A DNA stretch of 64,000 bases, from contig NW_020639929.1 of assembly GCF_003573695.1 (NCBI RefSeq), positions 2,012,406-2,076,405 of the forward strand, given 5' to 3'. Shown here one piece after another: positions 11,203-24,142 of the stretch (within the stretch, counting starts at the first letter, position 1; each line of letters starts with the position of its first letter). The notes beneath the pieces were generated by a model that ran no database searches, was not told the DNA's origin, and saw nothing but the letters and a program-made list of their open reading frames with translations. Position numbers and translations under genes: made by a program. The DNA is from Papaver somniferum. Lineage: Eukaryota; Streptophyta; Magnoliopsida; Ranunculales; Papaveraceae.

Positions 11203-12589
11203 TTAAGAGAAGCAAGATACTGATGTGTTTGGGTTAAGAAGAGTGGAATGGATTGTTACTTTAGTGATGGAAGAAAGGATTATTGTTAGGTTTTGTGATA
11301 GTTCAAGAGGGATTTCTATTATGGCTAAAAATGCATCGCTTGCAACGCTTTTTTTCATTTTTAATCGATCTAATTGAATGGGTATTAGTCGTTTTTTATC
11401 GAAATTGAATCAACAATCGGAGAGTTATCGTCCCTGACTATGGTTAGGAGCAATGAAAACGGTTGGAAGTCGACCCGATTGACGGCTAATTGGGCATGAA
11501 AATGGTCAAAAAACCGTCACCTAAACTTTTAATTGTAATCTTGATCATTGGTCGCCAACAAAATTCAGCCATCAGATTTAAAACTGTTACAGAAATGTTA
11601 CAAAATATGCTACAAAATTGTTACAATATAAGTGTTATACAAATATAACTCTTATAAACGTTATAAAATAACTGTTACAAATGTTGTTGCAAAATCTATA
11701 ACAAATTGCGTCACAAAAACATGCTCCCTGACTTTGGTCGTCCCTGCAGTGCTGTAGCAGTCATCTAGTTAATTTTACTTATAAATTTATAATCCATTCA
11801 TTTCCAGATTGTGATTGAAAAAAGGGAAGTTTCTTCCGAGGTGCCGGTGGGATCAATCAAAACATTCAAAACAACAACATGAAAAATTGAGATTTTGAAA
11901 ATCTTAATGATGAATATCTCTTTTGGTTCGCAAGAATCTATTATCTGAATATCATCTGATTCAATTTGGGAGGAAAATTATTCGATGGAAAAAGGAAGGA
12001 GAAGAAGGAAAACATACAAAGAAACGTAAAAAAGAAAGTGACTAGGAGCGAGAAATTCACGGTTTTGTCAAACGTAGGAATCTTTCTCGGACTAGTCAAC
12101 ATGACACTTCAGCTTGGGGGCAGAGTAGGGCGGAGACTGGGACTTAGAATACCATTTCCGTTGTTGAATTGGTGATTGTATTGTAAAATATAACGATTTG
12201 ACGATTTGATGACAGGAAGGCCATTTATATTTCTTAGTGGATGCAAGTTAATCTTATGGGAGCGCTGTATCTACTCGGGTCAGTCATTTGACTTCCGTTC
12301 AATATATAGTTTGCGAATAGCAGCATCTTAGCTGTAGAATACGGCTCTGCAGTCTCTATTTTACGCATATATATGCATATACAGACGGAATCAGCATGAG
12401 TCTAGACATAAAACATGGTTCTGTACTTAGCTAGATGAGTGATTGCTGCTGCAATCAAGCATAAAATGCTTATAGTACAATATTATAGTGATATAAATAA
12501 TTCTGTTCAAACACTTGAAATTAATTTCAAGTCTCACTAAAAACATTTTGTATTTTTGTGTCCCTAATTCTGTAAACATTTTACGCTTC
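11203..12589. other. Non-coding DNA with TGTTACAAA-rich stretch
   Basis: No convincing gene. Between about 11585 and 11720 the string TGTTACAAA and variants recur about eight times. Near-copies of CCCTGACT are found at both ends of this stretch (11431 and 11728), hinting at a small decayed transposon without clear TSD. A lysine-rich 69-codon ORF at 11966 has no recognisable feature. Confidence 0.35.
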
Positions 12590-12590
12590 A

Positions 12591-12605
12591 GTTCATAATT
12601 TTTAA
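12591..12605 (+). repeat. Target-site duplication, left of LINE 1
   Basis: GTTCATAATTTTTAA here is repeated exactly at 16518-16532, directly after the poly(A) tract at the end of the LINE. Confidence 0.9.
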
Positions 12606-15600
12606 AGGATTAATATTTGGAAGATATCTCTCAAAGGGTTAATATGAACCAAATACCCTGGATGGTAATCGGGGATTTAAATATCATCTTCAATGAAGAT
12701 GAGAAAGAAGGAGGGATTACCTTTTAACAGAAAAAAAATTGAACCAGTCATGAGCTTACTTCAGAGGACTGATTAGAAGACATAGGATATAAAGATAACA
12801 TTTTGACTTGGAATAATAAGAGGGAAGGTAAGGCTAATATCAAGCAGAGGCTTGACAAGGCAATAGCAAATGCCAGATGGATTCTAGAATTCAGTGAAGC
12901 TTCCTTAGAAAACTTGGTTGCAATTGCATCAGACCACAGTCCTATAAGCTTATCTTTGACACCAAGGATTATGCATCTAGTTCCTACCTTTAAGTTTTAC
13001 GACACTTGGTTAAAAGAACCATCTTGCATAGAAGTTATTAAGAATTCTTGGAACATTGATACTAATGAGCCAGTAATAAACCTTTTAGATAACTTAGCAA
13101 CACTAGGGGAGAATCTTAGCAATTGGAAAAAAGATGTTTTTGGAAATCCTAACAAGAAAATTTTTGATTAAAAATATTGAAAACTTATCAGCAAAACCTT
13201 TTGATGAAAAAACAATAAACTTTATTAACAAAAAAACACTTGAACTAGAGGCTCTGTATGACACACAAGAAGCCATTCCTAAGCAACAGTCTAAGAACAA
13301 CACAATAGCCTTGGAAGAAAGAAACACAACCTTCTTTCATGTCACAACTCTGAAACGGAGGAAACGAAACCACATTGAACGCATGCAGGATAACAATGCC
13401 AATGTGATCAAATCTAGAGATGAAATAGACGAAGTTCTTACTTCTTACTTCAAAGATCTGTTCACTGAAACTAATCCAGACATAGATACACAAATCTTTA
13501 GCCACATAGAACCATGCATTTCAATGGAGGAAAACTTAGCTCTAACTAACATTCCTTCTAGGGAGGAAATTTGGCAAGTATTCAAAAACTTAAAATCCAA
13601 TAAAGCTCCGGGACCAGATGGGTTCCCAGTTAGCTTTTTTAAACACAATTGGGATATTGTAGGCACTCAATTATTGACAACAATACAAAAAAAATTCAAA
13701 AATAAACGCATGAACAACAAACTAAACAAAACTTTTTTGTTTCTTATCCCAAAGATAAAAAAACCCAAAATTTCCAGCAGATTTTAGACCCATAGGACTA
13801 TGTGAAACACCATACAAAGTTATAGCAAAACTAATGGCAAATAGGTTCAAGAAAACTCTAGAAAAAATAATTTATCCTTTACAATCTTCTTTCCTCTCAT
13901 CTAGGAAAATCTCAGATAAAATAACAGTTGATCATGAGATAGTTCATTCAATGAAAAAAAGTAAAAAAAAGATTGGCAACATAGGACTCAAGATTGACAT
14001 GTCGAAAGCATTCGACAGAGTCAATTGGAACTTTCTGATAAAAACCATGAAAGCTTTCGGATTCTCGGAGGAATGGTGTCAACTAATTTTCCAGTGCATT
14101 TCTTCCCCTTCTATGGATGTTCTCCTCAATGGTAATCCCTGTAATGAATTTAAACCCTCTAGAGGGATTAGACAGGGAGATCCATTGTCTCCATACTTGT
14201 TCATTCTTTGTATGGAGGTCCTCTCACGTCTTCTTTGTCATCTGCAATCTTCGAAAGAAGTCCAGGGAATCAAGTTAACCCCTAAAACCACACCAATTTC
14301 ACATTTATTTTTCGCAGACGACCTGTTTCTATTTACTAGAGCTGACCTAGTCAGCTGTAAAAACCTTCTTGATGTTATTAACCTTTTCAGTTCTGCATCT
14401 GGACAAGTTATAAACATCTTTAAATCAGGATTGTTCTTTAGCAAGAAAGTTCACAACAAGCACCAAGGGATAATCTGCAGACTGCTAAAAATAAAGAAGA
14501 TAAACATAAAAGACACCCATCTAGGAGTTCCATTATTCATAGATAGATCAAAGTTGATGAATTTTGATGGTATCATAGAAAAATGGAACAAAAGATTAAA
14601 AATTGGTTAGGGAAAATCTTATCACAACCTAGCAAGATTGTGCTGAATAAATCTATTTTATCCAGGATGCCAATCTTTTCCATGAGCTGTTATGTCCTAC
14701 CAAAAAAACTAACTAAAAAAATCAATGACATTCAGCGCGACTTTTGGTGGGGAAAACACACAAACTCAAAGGGAATATACATCAAAGCTTTTGACTTCCT
14801 ATGTAAACCAATAGAACAAGGAGGCTTAGGATTTAAAGAAGCTAAAAAAATAAACCAAGCTATGATCAGTAGAATTGCATGGAGATTAGTCAGTAGACCA
14901 GATGATCCGTGGGCCCAAATACTTAAAGGTAAATACTTCAAAAGTTCTGGTGCTCTGCTATCCAAGAAGAAGTCCAAAGCATCATGGATATGGAACTACA
15001 AACTTCAAGGAATTCAACACATAAAAAGATATAGTGTCTGGGAAGTGGGAGATGGTAAATGCATCAACATTTGGGAAGATAGGTGGCTACCAAAAAGAGA
15101 AGAAGTCTTACCTAGATCAGTCCTCAAAACAAACTCCAATATAACATTTGTATCAGACTAATCAACTCTGAAACAAAGAAGTGGAATACCAATTTACTAA
15201 ATTCTATTTTCGATAAAACCCTAGTTGAAGAAATCCTGAATATCAATCTTTTTACATCTTATGATGGGTCTTTTAAAAGAGATAACATTAGATGGACTCT
15301 AACAAGAAATGGTGATTTTACTGTAAAATCACTATATGCAAAGTTAGAAAACCAATATGGGGATAACAATGCAAAAACCAAAAAGTTTTGGAAGGGTCTA
15401 TGAAGCATGGATACTTCTCAAATAATAAAATTATTCATATGGAAATGCCTGCAAGATACCCTCCCAACAAGAATAAAGCTGGGGATTGATGAAAAATATG
15501 TTTTCTGCAATCAAAAAGAAGAATCAACATTCCATCTATTTTTTGATTGTGACTATGCAAAAGCAGTGTGGAAATTACAGCCATATGCAGTCCAGGGAGT

Positions 15601-16517
15601 ATTTTCTAACTCTCAAAATCTCTCGTTTTTAGATATATATATAATGTATGTAAGGAAGGTGATACAAACTCAATTTATATGGCTCTTGCAGCAACTTCAT
15701 ATGGAAAGAACGCTGCCTGAGAGTGTTTGAAAACAAAAGGAGATCTCCTGATCAACTAGCCATAGTAATATCACAACATTATGAATATTGGCATCCATGT
15801 ACTCACAGAATACCAACAACCATTCAGAGCTGCACAAAAAATAAACCTATGGATACTTGGGAAGTCCCAAAGCCTAGAGCTTTAAAGATTAATTGTGATG
15901 CCTCTTGGATTTCTTCTAAAACTGATGCGGGTATTGGCTTTATCTTACGTAATTGGACAGGGGCTTATAAAGGAGCAGGATTGGCAAGGTGCAGAACTTC
16001 AGCAGCTGAAGAAGCAGAAGCTCTAGCTCTGCTAAGAACGACGGAATGGGTCATTACTAATGAACTGCAAAATCTGGTCATTGAAGGGGATAACAAATCA
16101 ACTATTAACTATTTACAAGGACAGGACTCTACAATCAGCTGGCAGAGCAAGGCAATCTTAGATGAAGTAACAAAACAAGCAACAAAATTAGTTTATTTTG
16201 AAGGTTTTCAGCTTGTCAACAGAAGGGGTAACAAGCTAGCTGATCTTTTGGCCAAGAAAGGAAGAACACAAACGCCTATTGTTTTCAATTTCTTTGAAGT
16301 ACCAATGTTTTTAATTCCTGCAATAGCCTATGACACTGTCAAGGCATTAGAATTATGTAATATGAACTCTAGCTCTATACCTTTTCAGTGGATGCTTATC
16401 ACACAGATTCAGCCATCGGACGGACTGCTCAATAAGAGCTTGTTCCAAATGAGCCTGAATTTGTAGATTAGCTATCCCTGCAGTGATCTATCTCTTTTAC
16501 CTTCAAAAAAAAAAAAA
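12606..16517 (+). mobile_element. 5'-truncated LINE (L1-type) retrotransposon
   Basis: A plus-strand LINE bounded by a perfect 15-bp TSD and ending in about 13 A residues (16505-16517). It starts inside the endonuclease domain, so it is 5'-truncated as usual for target-primed reverse transcription. In order it holds the C-terminal endonuclease, reverse transcriptase, a zf-RVT region and RNase H. The frame is broken several times, so it is a dead copy. It sits just upstream of an ankyrin/PGG pseudogene and probably inserted into that locus. Confidence 0.95.
12630..16466 (+). pseudogene. LINE ORF2: endonuclease remnant, reverse transcriptase, RNase H
   Basis: The endonuclease end is seen in PWMVIGDLNIIF (about 12652-12687) and ASDHSPISL (about 12930). 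The RT includes SNKAPGPDGFPVSFF (13598-13642), DMSKAFDRVNW (about 13996), RGIRQGDPLSPYLF (about 14160) and the catalytic FADD box (about 14310-14321). It is followed by DIQRDFWWG (about 14730), the zf-RVT-like region with IKLFIWKC (about 15425) and CNQKEESTFHLFF (about 15508). The RNase H starts at KINCDASW (about 15890), with the acidic residues in EEAEALALLR and EGDNKS. Frames shift at about 13160, 13780 and 14600, with a stop at 15160 and further breaks near 15720. No functional enzyme can be made. Confidence 0.92.
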
Positions 16518-16532
16518 GTTCATAATTTTTAA
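16518..16532 (+). repeat. Target-site duplication, right of LINE 1
   Basis: Exact repeat of 12591-12605 directly after the poly(A) tail. Confidence 0.9.
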
Positions 16533-16840
16533 CACTGACCTCTTTGGATAAATATCCAGGGTCCGCTACTACGTACGCGAATGTTATTATTGCAGTTGAT
16601 TTGCTGGCTGCTCGGATATGAAAGGGGACGTAGAGAACCCCCAACTCTCGGAAAACTCCTCAACAAGTTTCATAGGAATCATGATAAAGTTCTACAACGC
16701 TTTCCAGAATTCCTTCAGTCGAGGTTTGATATAATTCTAATAACTTACCTCATGACGCAGTTGTTAATAAGCATATCAACCGTTTCTACAAAAATAAATG
16801 AGTAACCTAAAACTGATGTCTACTTTGATATTTGACTACA

Positions 16841-17884
16841 GTCCCTGCTGGCAAAATAAACAACTGATATACAAAAAAGTATCAACTTTGGTAAAATCTA
16901 TGCTCACTCGGCTTAAACTTAGAGGAACAACCATCGGCTTGGAATTCTTTGAAAACTCTAAATTCTTGAAGACAGCAATGAAATCTGGGACAACATGAAT
17001 TCGTGGTGCAGTGCCTTCAAACTTTTCCTGACCTAATTTGGCATAAGATGAAGCACCAAATAATATTGCAAGTTGCAATAGAAGAAAGAAATGACAAGAT
17101 TTTGAATCTCATATGCGAGTTAAGTGGGGATCACAAGGATGATGTAGTTTCGAGAAGAGACGAAAAGGGTAACAATATCCTACATTATGCCGCCAAGTTA
17201 GCACCTTCTCATCACCTTAAACTGGTATCAGGCGCACCACTACACATGCAGCGAGAGATGCAATGGTGTAAGGTACGTAGCAAAAATATTTGTCATGTCT
17301 GTACTTCGCATCATAAGAAACATTTCAATGTTGCGACTGCAACCGTTTAGGAAAACATGGATATACTGGGGAGGGATATTTTGCAGCCACTATTGCATCC
17401 TATTTTATTTTATTTTTCTTGAATGGATCCTAATAAAATTACTGCTGCATTATTTAATGAAAAAATATCAATCGCTCTCCCATGTGAACCTATTTGGTAT
17501 AGGGAGTGGAGAATCTTTTACCAGAAAAGTACAGGCTAATAAGAAACAAAGATGGTAACACGACTCAACAAATAGTACTGACAAATATTCACCGTAACTT
17601 TTGCTGCAGCTTTTACAGTTCTACTTGGTAATAATAACGATAGTACTGACAGTAGCAAGAATGGCATCCCAATTTTTCTATTGACCGGTACATTTATGGT
17701 ATTTGCGATAGCGGATGCTTTTATTTTTACTGATTTATATGTACTTTTACCATTGTGTGGGTTTGCAGGGTTTTCGACTGTTAAGTGGAATGGAAAGCTA
17801 TGCTGGAGCGAGCACCGAAACGTGAAAGAGTCCATACATATTTGTTGTTGCTTTGGCGGTTTGGCTGGTCATATGGTAAACTAA
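16841..17884 (+). pseudogene. Ankyrin-repeat/PGG-domain protein pseudogene (ITN1/ACD6-like)
   Basis: Exon-like segments recall plant ankyrin-PGG membrane proteins. From an acceptor TTGACTACAG at 16831-16840 the frame reads KQLIYKKV, then EFFENSKFLKTAMKSGTT. After a frameshift near 16997 it continues CLQTFPDLIWHKM, LQVAIEERNDKILNLICEL, RRDEKGNNILHYAAKLAPSH and LVSGAPLHMQREMQWCK, with a donor AAG|GTACG at 17272/17273. After about 300 bases the PGG segment follows: VTFAAAFTVLLGNNN, then NGIPIFLLTGTFMVFAIADA (about 17588-17720). The PGG signature itself is altered (VLLGNN for VPGGNN). The C-terminal membrane part is out of frame. Intact relatives are multi-pass plasma-membrane proteins in defence and salt responses. 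The ankyrin repeats proper are missing upstream, where the LINE lies. Confidence 0.8.
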
Positions 17885-18551
17885 TTTTGTTAATATGTTG
17901 TTTGTAAATGGATTCCTAATCCAGCTTTCCGCATTGTCTTCGTCTACGAAAACACACTGGCTTACTTAGTAGTGCAGTCTACAGACTTTTACTATAATTT
18001 TGTAGTTCATACTTACTGACTTCACTCCTATCGTTGCGATTTTAAGTTCGGTACAAAATTAGTATTTGGTATACGAAGCTATAACAAGCCATGTCTATAC
18101 ATCTTGGTGCATCTCGAGGTCGTTTTTATGTCTATTTATTGATTGCTATATACCTATTCATTTTTTGTTTCCTTCCTTTCATGTTGTTATAGTTCCCGAG
18201 CCAGAATTCGTAAGGCAACGTACTGTGATGTCATATTCCAAACTGCGGTGCAAGTGATATTGCTTCTGAATGAAGACAACATGGTAAGTGTACATTAGCA
18301 TATGCTACATTTAACTTTAACAATTAAAGTTATGCAGGATATTCCCTTGATGTAGTGTTAATCTTTGGAATTTCCATGTCAATATCCAATATTTAGCAAC
18401 ATTGAGCCTTCGATTTTGTGATATTCATTTGTTTGATAAATGATATATATTTTGGCTTTCAAACCAAAGTTCTCTGATATAGTTTAGTTTTCTGTAATTT
18501 ATATGAAAGTTAGAATTTTGATGCATCCTAATTTCGATTTGGCTTTCTGCA
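17885..18551. other. Anonymous DNA
   Basis: No gene or element recognised. Confidence 0.35.
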
Positions 18552-19180
18552 GTCGGACAGGGCGAGGCGAGGCGAAGCCGAAGCCGAGCTTTACCGAATA
18601 AAATCGGCACGGGACAAGGCGAAGCCGAGCTTTACCAAATCAAATCTGGACCGGGTGAAATTCCACGACACGCCGACACCTAATAAAAATGTTAGAATAC
18701 GGGCATCCAACTCAAAACCAATTGGCAATGAGTGGAGAGGCCCTAAGGGATTATAAGCCGCAGGATCTTAGATTGTCCAACAATGTGGGACTAATAATCT
18801 CAACACGCACCCTCACGTGTAGCCTCGTTGGGTCTAACACGTGGATAATAAATCGGATGACGCGGAGTATAGGCGCGGTCAATGACTCGTCGCAAATAGC
18901 CTGCTCTGATACCATGTTAGAATACGGGCATCCAACTCAAAACCAATTGGCAATGAGTGGAGAGGCCCTAAGGGATTATAAGCCGCAGGATCTTAGATTG
19001 CCCAACAATGTGGGACTAATAATCTCAACAAAAAAAAATATGGTAAGAAAAACAAAAATGCCCGAGCGTGTCCGAAGCCGAGCTTTACCGAATCAAATCG
19101 GGACGGGGCGAGGCGAAACCGAACTTTACCAAATCAAATCGCGAAGGGACGAAACTCCACGACACGTCGACACCTAATAA
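18552..19180. repeat. GC-rich minisatellite split by a TRIM
   Basis: Units containing GCCGAGCTTTACC, AAATCAAATC and CCACGACACGYCGACACCT repeat on both sides of the TRIM at 18690-19030. The right side (19031-19180) repeats the left side (18552-18689) in direct order, down to the CACCTAATAAAAA context into which the TRIM inserted. GC content is far above the surroundings. Confidence 0.7.
18690..19030 (-). mobile_element. TRIM element (341 bp, 116-bp LTRs)
   Basis: Two 116-bp direct repeats (18690-18805 and 18915-19030) differ at one visible base. Each starts TGTTAGAATAC and ends CTCAACA. The 109-bp centre ends GCTCTGATACCA (18903-18914), which on the minus strand is the tRNA-iMet primer site TGGTATCAGAGC abutting the right LTR. 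The element therefore reads on the minus strand. The flanks are AAAAA on both sides, compatible with a 5-bp TSD but in A-rich sequence. There is no coding capacity. Near-identical LTRs indicate a recent insertion compared with the other elements here. Confidence 0.92.
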
Positions 19181-19345
19181 AAAATATGATTAAAAGAACA
19201 AAAATGAATCTAGTTGTTCAAATAAAAAAATTCGCCAACTCGTGATAATTCAGTATTATTTATTTTTACTTTTTCTTTTGTTGCAAATGCAAGTCTCGTC
19301 CAATTTTGTTATGCATTCGATCAGTTCTTTTTTCTGAAAACCCTT

Positions 19346-19355
19346 TGAATTAGTT
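19346..19355 (-). repeat. Target-site duplication of LINE 2
   Basis: TGAATTAGTT is found here and at 20512-20521, flanking the second LINE. Confidence 0.75.
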
Positions 19356-20511
19356 TTTTTTTTTTTTTGAAAAAGAAGTTTCATTATTTATTAAACAGGA
19401 ACTTCTTTTGGATAGCGGGTCCCCATAGAATTATTCAGTAGAATTACATTAAGGAATTCGGGACTGGTGTATTCCCAAATGTTGGTTGAAATACTATTGT
19501 TGTTTCCATTCCCGTTTTGTAACTGTTTTTTTGCTGCGAAGTCTGCAAGACCATCTGTCGCCTGATTAGTCTCCCTGTATGTGTGTGTTATCACATATCT
19601 TCGTATTGTTGCAGATGTTGTCGGATTTCCCGCAGCATGTTTTGAATGATCGATGGAGTGTCTGATTGGTCCTTCTTGATTAGCGTCAACAAAGTTGTCG
19701 AGTCCGTTTCGAAGTGGATGTTGTTCCATTCTTTTGTTGTTGTCGTCCTGGCTGCTAGAAGTAGCGCCCAGGTCTCCGCCACTATTGGTGTAGTTTTGCG
19801 AATAGGTGTAGCCATTGCCATGATGACTGATTCATGTTCATCTCTTCACATCCACCCTGCTCCAGCTGCCTCCGGTGTACCGTGTATGTCCATCTTACTA
19901 GCTCCATCTGTATTTATTTTCATCCAGTGAGTTTGTGGTACATTCCATTTTAACCATATGGTTGTTGTTGTCCTCCTTTGTTGTTGTCCTGTTGCAGGGT
20001 GTGTGACTATGTTGTGTTGTGTAGCCCATTTGAATTCTTGGCTCAACAGTAAAGAAATATGAAAAGTTTGTTGTGGCGTATGGATAATGTGGTTGTATAC
20101 TCTGGCATTTCTTGCTAGCCAAATATTCCATAGTATGTAACAGCACAAGGTAAACTCCTCCGTGTGTTCATGTATTTTGAGAAATTCCTCAAAGTTGGAT
20201 GGTGGTTGTTGCATAACATGATATTATACCCCCACTATGCTGCTGGTTTTGTACTGTTGTGCCTCTGAGTAGATGTGTTGGCAGATGAGAGCGGGCAATG
20301 GATGTGGCGGCAGGATGATGTCGTTATATACGTTATGTTGGGTTGCATTACTGTTGGCATGTCGGCACCAAAGATCCCATGTTGCCTTAGCCACTAGGCA
20401 TTCAAAAAAGCAATGTTGGACTGTTTCCAGCTGTAGGTTACAAATAGGATACCTGTTGATGTTGATTATGTGCCTGTAGTACAGAGCTTCAAATGTTGGC
20501 AATCCATCATG
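19356..20511 (-). mobile_element. 5'-truncated LINE, 3' part only, minus strand
   Basis: On the minus strand the sequence starts in a zf-RVT domain (PTFEALYYRH, later NLQLETVQHCFFECLVAKATW, about 20502-20380). It continues through an RNase H (WMKINTDGASK near 19915; ETWALLLAART near 19770; HFETDSTTLLTLI near 19700; DGLADFAAKKQ near 19560). It ends in a poly(A) tract, seen as the T run at 19353-19369. The reading frame is shifted between these blocks (near 19850 and 19640). It has a 10-bp TSD, is of a different subfamily from the 12.6-kb LINE, and is dead. Confidence 0.88.
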
Positions 20512-20521
20512 TGAATTAGTT

Positions 20522-21367
20522 AGTTAATTAGTCAGAATGTGCATTGGCCTACCATATATTGACAACTTTTCATGATTATTACAAGAAGAGACGGATACAA
20601 AAATTTGACCAAGGTAGGGATGGAAGGTCAATGATTTGCAAGACGTGGGACGGATTTTTTTATTGTTGAAACGAAACGTGTAGATAATGGGTAGTTCTAG
20701 TCCACCTATAGAATACTAGATAGTTTATGTCCGTTCCTAAAACGAACATAACTAATAGAAAAATATGATTGCCGAAAGACTTTATAGTTTATGGAAGCCA
20801 AACGAGAGATAATTGTGCTGATAAGATATATAAATGAAATCGAAAGAGGTCTAAGTTTTAATTTTCTTTTAATCTGGGCTACAAGTTACAATAATATGTG
20901 GGCTAAAAATAAAACTGTACTGATTCTAAATGGTAAAAAACTATTAGGTTACAGATACGTATGGGTCATTACCTAAATTATCCCCTTGCTAGACCCGTTC
21001 CTGATATAAACAATTTTATTAGTCCTAAATGACAACCGGTCCAACAGATTAGTTGACTTATTATTGCTAGTGCTGAAAATAAACCACTTATGGTAGTTTG
21101 GATGAAAAACCCTTAAACATATTGATGCGGAATCCCGAAAATATCATTTCATATAGAGAGAATTTTGTTTAACGTGTATCTAGGTAACACTGGACCCGGA
21201 ACGGAGCCTATTATAAAAGTCGAGTCCAGTTCTTAATGATTTCAGGTTCGATTTCTAAATTAGTAGATCCGGATTCGGACCTTATAATAATCCGGGTACA
21301 CATAGGTTTCGTGCATCCATTGGGTATTAAGATACCTATCAAATAAATCTCAAAAACTTAAATATTT
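20522..21367. other. Anonymous DNA
   Basis: No gene recognised. The stretch 21180-21310 (GGACCCGGAACGGAGCC and similar) has a composition reminiscent of the repeats at 33880-34200. Confidence 0.35.
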
Positions 21368-21770
21368 TTTGTTGAAGTAAAAACAGAATATGGAAGAACA
21401 GAACAAGGGAAGCTCTTATTGATTAGAGATAAGTTACATATTACATAGGTTTAAGGCTCTATATATGTTATAAGGAAAACCTTGTTTACATCTTTGTGGG
21501 TCGCACATGAATGGGATCAAGGATCTACAACACTCCCCCCTTTGCGGTCCAATATTAGTGTTTCATATGTAGTGCTTCACATATAGTCCTTCAGATGTAG
21601 TTCTTCAAATGCAGTTCTCTCCTCGATGACCACCGTATCTAAGTCTATCGCCTCATTAAAACCTCGTCAGGAAAACCCAGAGGGACAAAACCTGAACTAA
21701 GGAAAAATAGTACAATATTAGGAAAATTAGAACATAGTTGAACTCGTATATATTTCCTCGTTAAAACCTT
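21368..21770 (-). repeat. Fragment of a second LTR family (family B)
   Basis: It starts GTTGAAGTAAAAACAGAATA, passes through a TATATATG-containing segment and a CACTCCCCCC tract, and contains GCCTCATTAAAACCTCGTCAG plus GAAAACCCAGAGGGACAAAA, the usual wording of many plant copia LTRs. Related stretches lie at 33588-33775 (same orientation) and 46075-46434 (opposite). It is cut off by the insertion of the pol-less LTR element at 21771. Confidence 0.55.
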
Positions 21771-24142
21771 TGAAAAAGCGGGGGTACAACAACCACAACC
21801 CAATATTTCGATTAGCAATCTGTATGGACTAACTCCAATATACTTTCAAGAAAATCAACTAAACTCAAGCTTAATAAAGTATATCAAAGAGTTATATCTC
21901 TCTTTCTCGATTTAATTCTTACTCAAGCAAATATAAATCTGCGAGTCTAATTGAATACAAGAGAAATCACTTGAACGATACTAAATACCAATGTTCAAGG
22001 ATAAATCAATTTCAATCAACAACCAAAGGTCGTATTTCCCAATTGATTGATTCAAACGCACAACCTGTGATATAACAAAATATAATGCGGAAAAGAAATA
22101 ACACAGACACCAGAAATTTGTTAACAAGGAAACCACAAATGCAAAAAAACCCCGGGACCTAGTCCAGATTGAACACAGACTGTATTAAGCCGCTACATAA
22201 ACTAGTCTACTATAAACTAACTTCGGTCTGGACTGTAGTTGAACCCCAATCAATCTCACATTGATCCAAGGTGCAGTTGCAGTTGCGCTCCTTACGTCTC
22301 TGATCCTAGCAGGATACTACACACTTGATTCCCTTAGCTGATCTCACCCACAACTAAGAGTTGCTACGACCCAAATTCGGAGACTTTAATAAACAAATCT
22401 GTATCACACAGAAAGTCTACGGTAATAGAAAAATCTGTCTCCCACAGAAATACCTACGAGTTTTGTTTCGTCTTTTGATAAATCAAGGTGAACATGAACC
22501 AATTGATAAACCAGACTTATATTTCCGAAGAACAACTCAATATTATCAATCACCTCACAATAATCTTAACCCACGCGGCGAAAGAAGATATTGTGGAATC
22601 ACAAACGATGAGACGAAGATGTTTGTGATTACTTTTATATCTTTCCTATCGGAGATATCAATCTCAATCCAATCGTTACGATTGTACTCAATATTATATA
22701 AACAACAAGATCAGATCACACAACTACAAAAAAGTAGTATCGGTCTGGCTTCACAATTCCAATGAAGTCTTCAAGTCGTTAACCTACAAGGTCTCGGTAG
22801 AAACCTAAGGTTAAAGAAGAATCGACTCCAGCTAATACAACTAGTATCACACAGGAGGTGTGGGGATTAGGTTTCCCAGTTGCTAGAGATCTCCCTTATA
22901 TAATCTTTCAAATCAGGGTTTGCAATCAATGTTAGCTTAGTAACAAAGCATTAAATATTTACAGTTAGATGAAAACCTGATTAGGTTCAGGCTAATATCT
23001 TTCAACTGTTAGATCGAAAACTTAGCTTGTTACACACAAATGAAATGCACGTTTTAGGTTTGTGTAAGCGTACCCAAACATGTACATTCGTTGGTTCAAC
23101 AGTAGTTAACCAAATGATTATCTATATGAGCACTTTTATATCAACCATATTATTCTTTACCATAACTAGTTCAAATGACTCAAATGAACTAGTTAGAGAG
23201 TTGTTCAATTGCTTAGATCTTATAGAAGTATACAAGACACAATCGAAGCAAAAACGATTTGATTCACTCAAATCGATTCAGGAACTTTATAGCCACGGTT
23301 TGCAAACTTGCATTCCTTAGTTAATATAAGTATAAGTTCACGAATAATCGTTTTTAGAAAATAACCACCCTAAGTACGTGGACTAGGTACGCAGACTTAA
23401 GTACCCGGAATAAGTTTGTAAACAGTTCACAAACTCCAGCAGATTTTCTCGGGACGAGAACCTCCGACAGTTCGCGGACTGAACCAAAGTACGCATACTT
23501 TGGTTCAAGGAATAAGGACTTATACATATATGTGTTACCACACAATGCTTATATCCAACAATGGTTATATATTCTAAACTCCCATTTCAATCATTGAAAC
23601 ATTCTTAGAGGAAGTTATATAGTTGTTATTCACAAACCATTTTTCGTCAAAGCCATTTTCAAGTAATTGAAACATAACATGAATTTCGTCACTGGGTAAA
23701 TATGAACTTGGCCAAAGCGAAAGCTTACCAACACATATTTCGAGAAATAGATAACCGAGATAAACTCGGCTCAAAATAGAAAATAATAGAATTCGAGACA
23801 TCAGAATTATGCATTGCAAAAATCCTTTCTTCATCAGTATAAAATGCTAAACGTTTGACCTTTGTCTCAAGATAGCACATAGAGTAGATAGACTTTTGGC
23901 TGACAAATAAGTTGAAGTCTCCACATAACTTTTAGTCGGTGAAGTTCCGCCAGTTCCTTGAGTAGTTCATCGTCTTTTATGATGATCGTCATGGAGTTCT
24001 TGAGCTCAACTACACTTTCTATCCTAGTCCGAGACTTAGCTATAGTAGACTAGAAATCAAGACTTATAGTTTTGATCACTAACATTGACAAACAAGCTTG
24101 AGATAGCAACGCATGCGAGTTCGACCAAGCAGTGCTCTAACA
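21771..24142 (-). repeat. 3' LTR of copy 2
   Basis: 2372 bp. On the minus strand it starts TGTTAGAGCACTGC at 24142 and ends at 21771. It is closely similar to 27808-30146 and more distant from the copy-1 LTRs. Confidence 0.88.

Noticed and set aside
22361..23320. ORFs of 97-134 codons in the LTRs (also 28504-29362)
   Set aside because: They lie on the strand opposite to the element, are not kept open in the other LTR copies, and show no domain.
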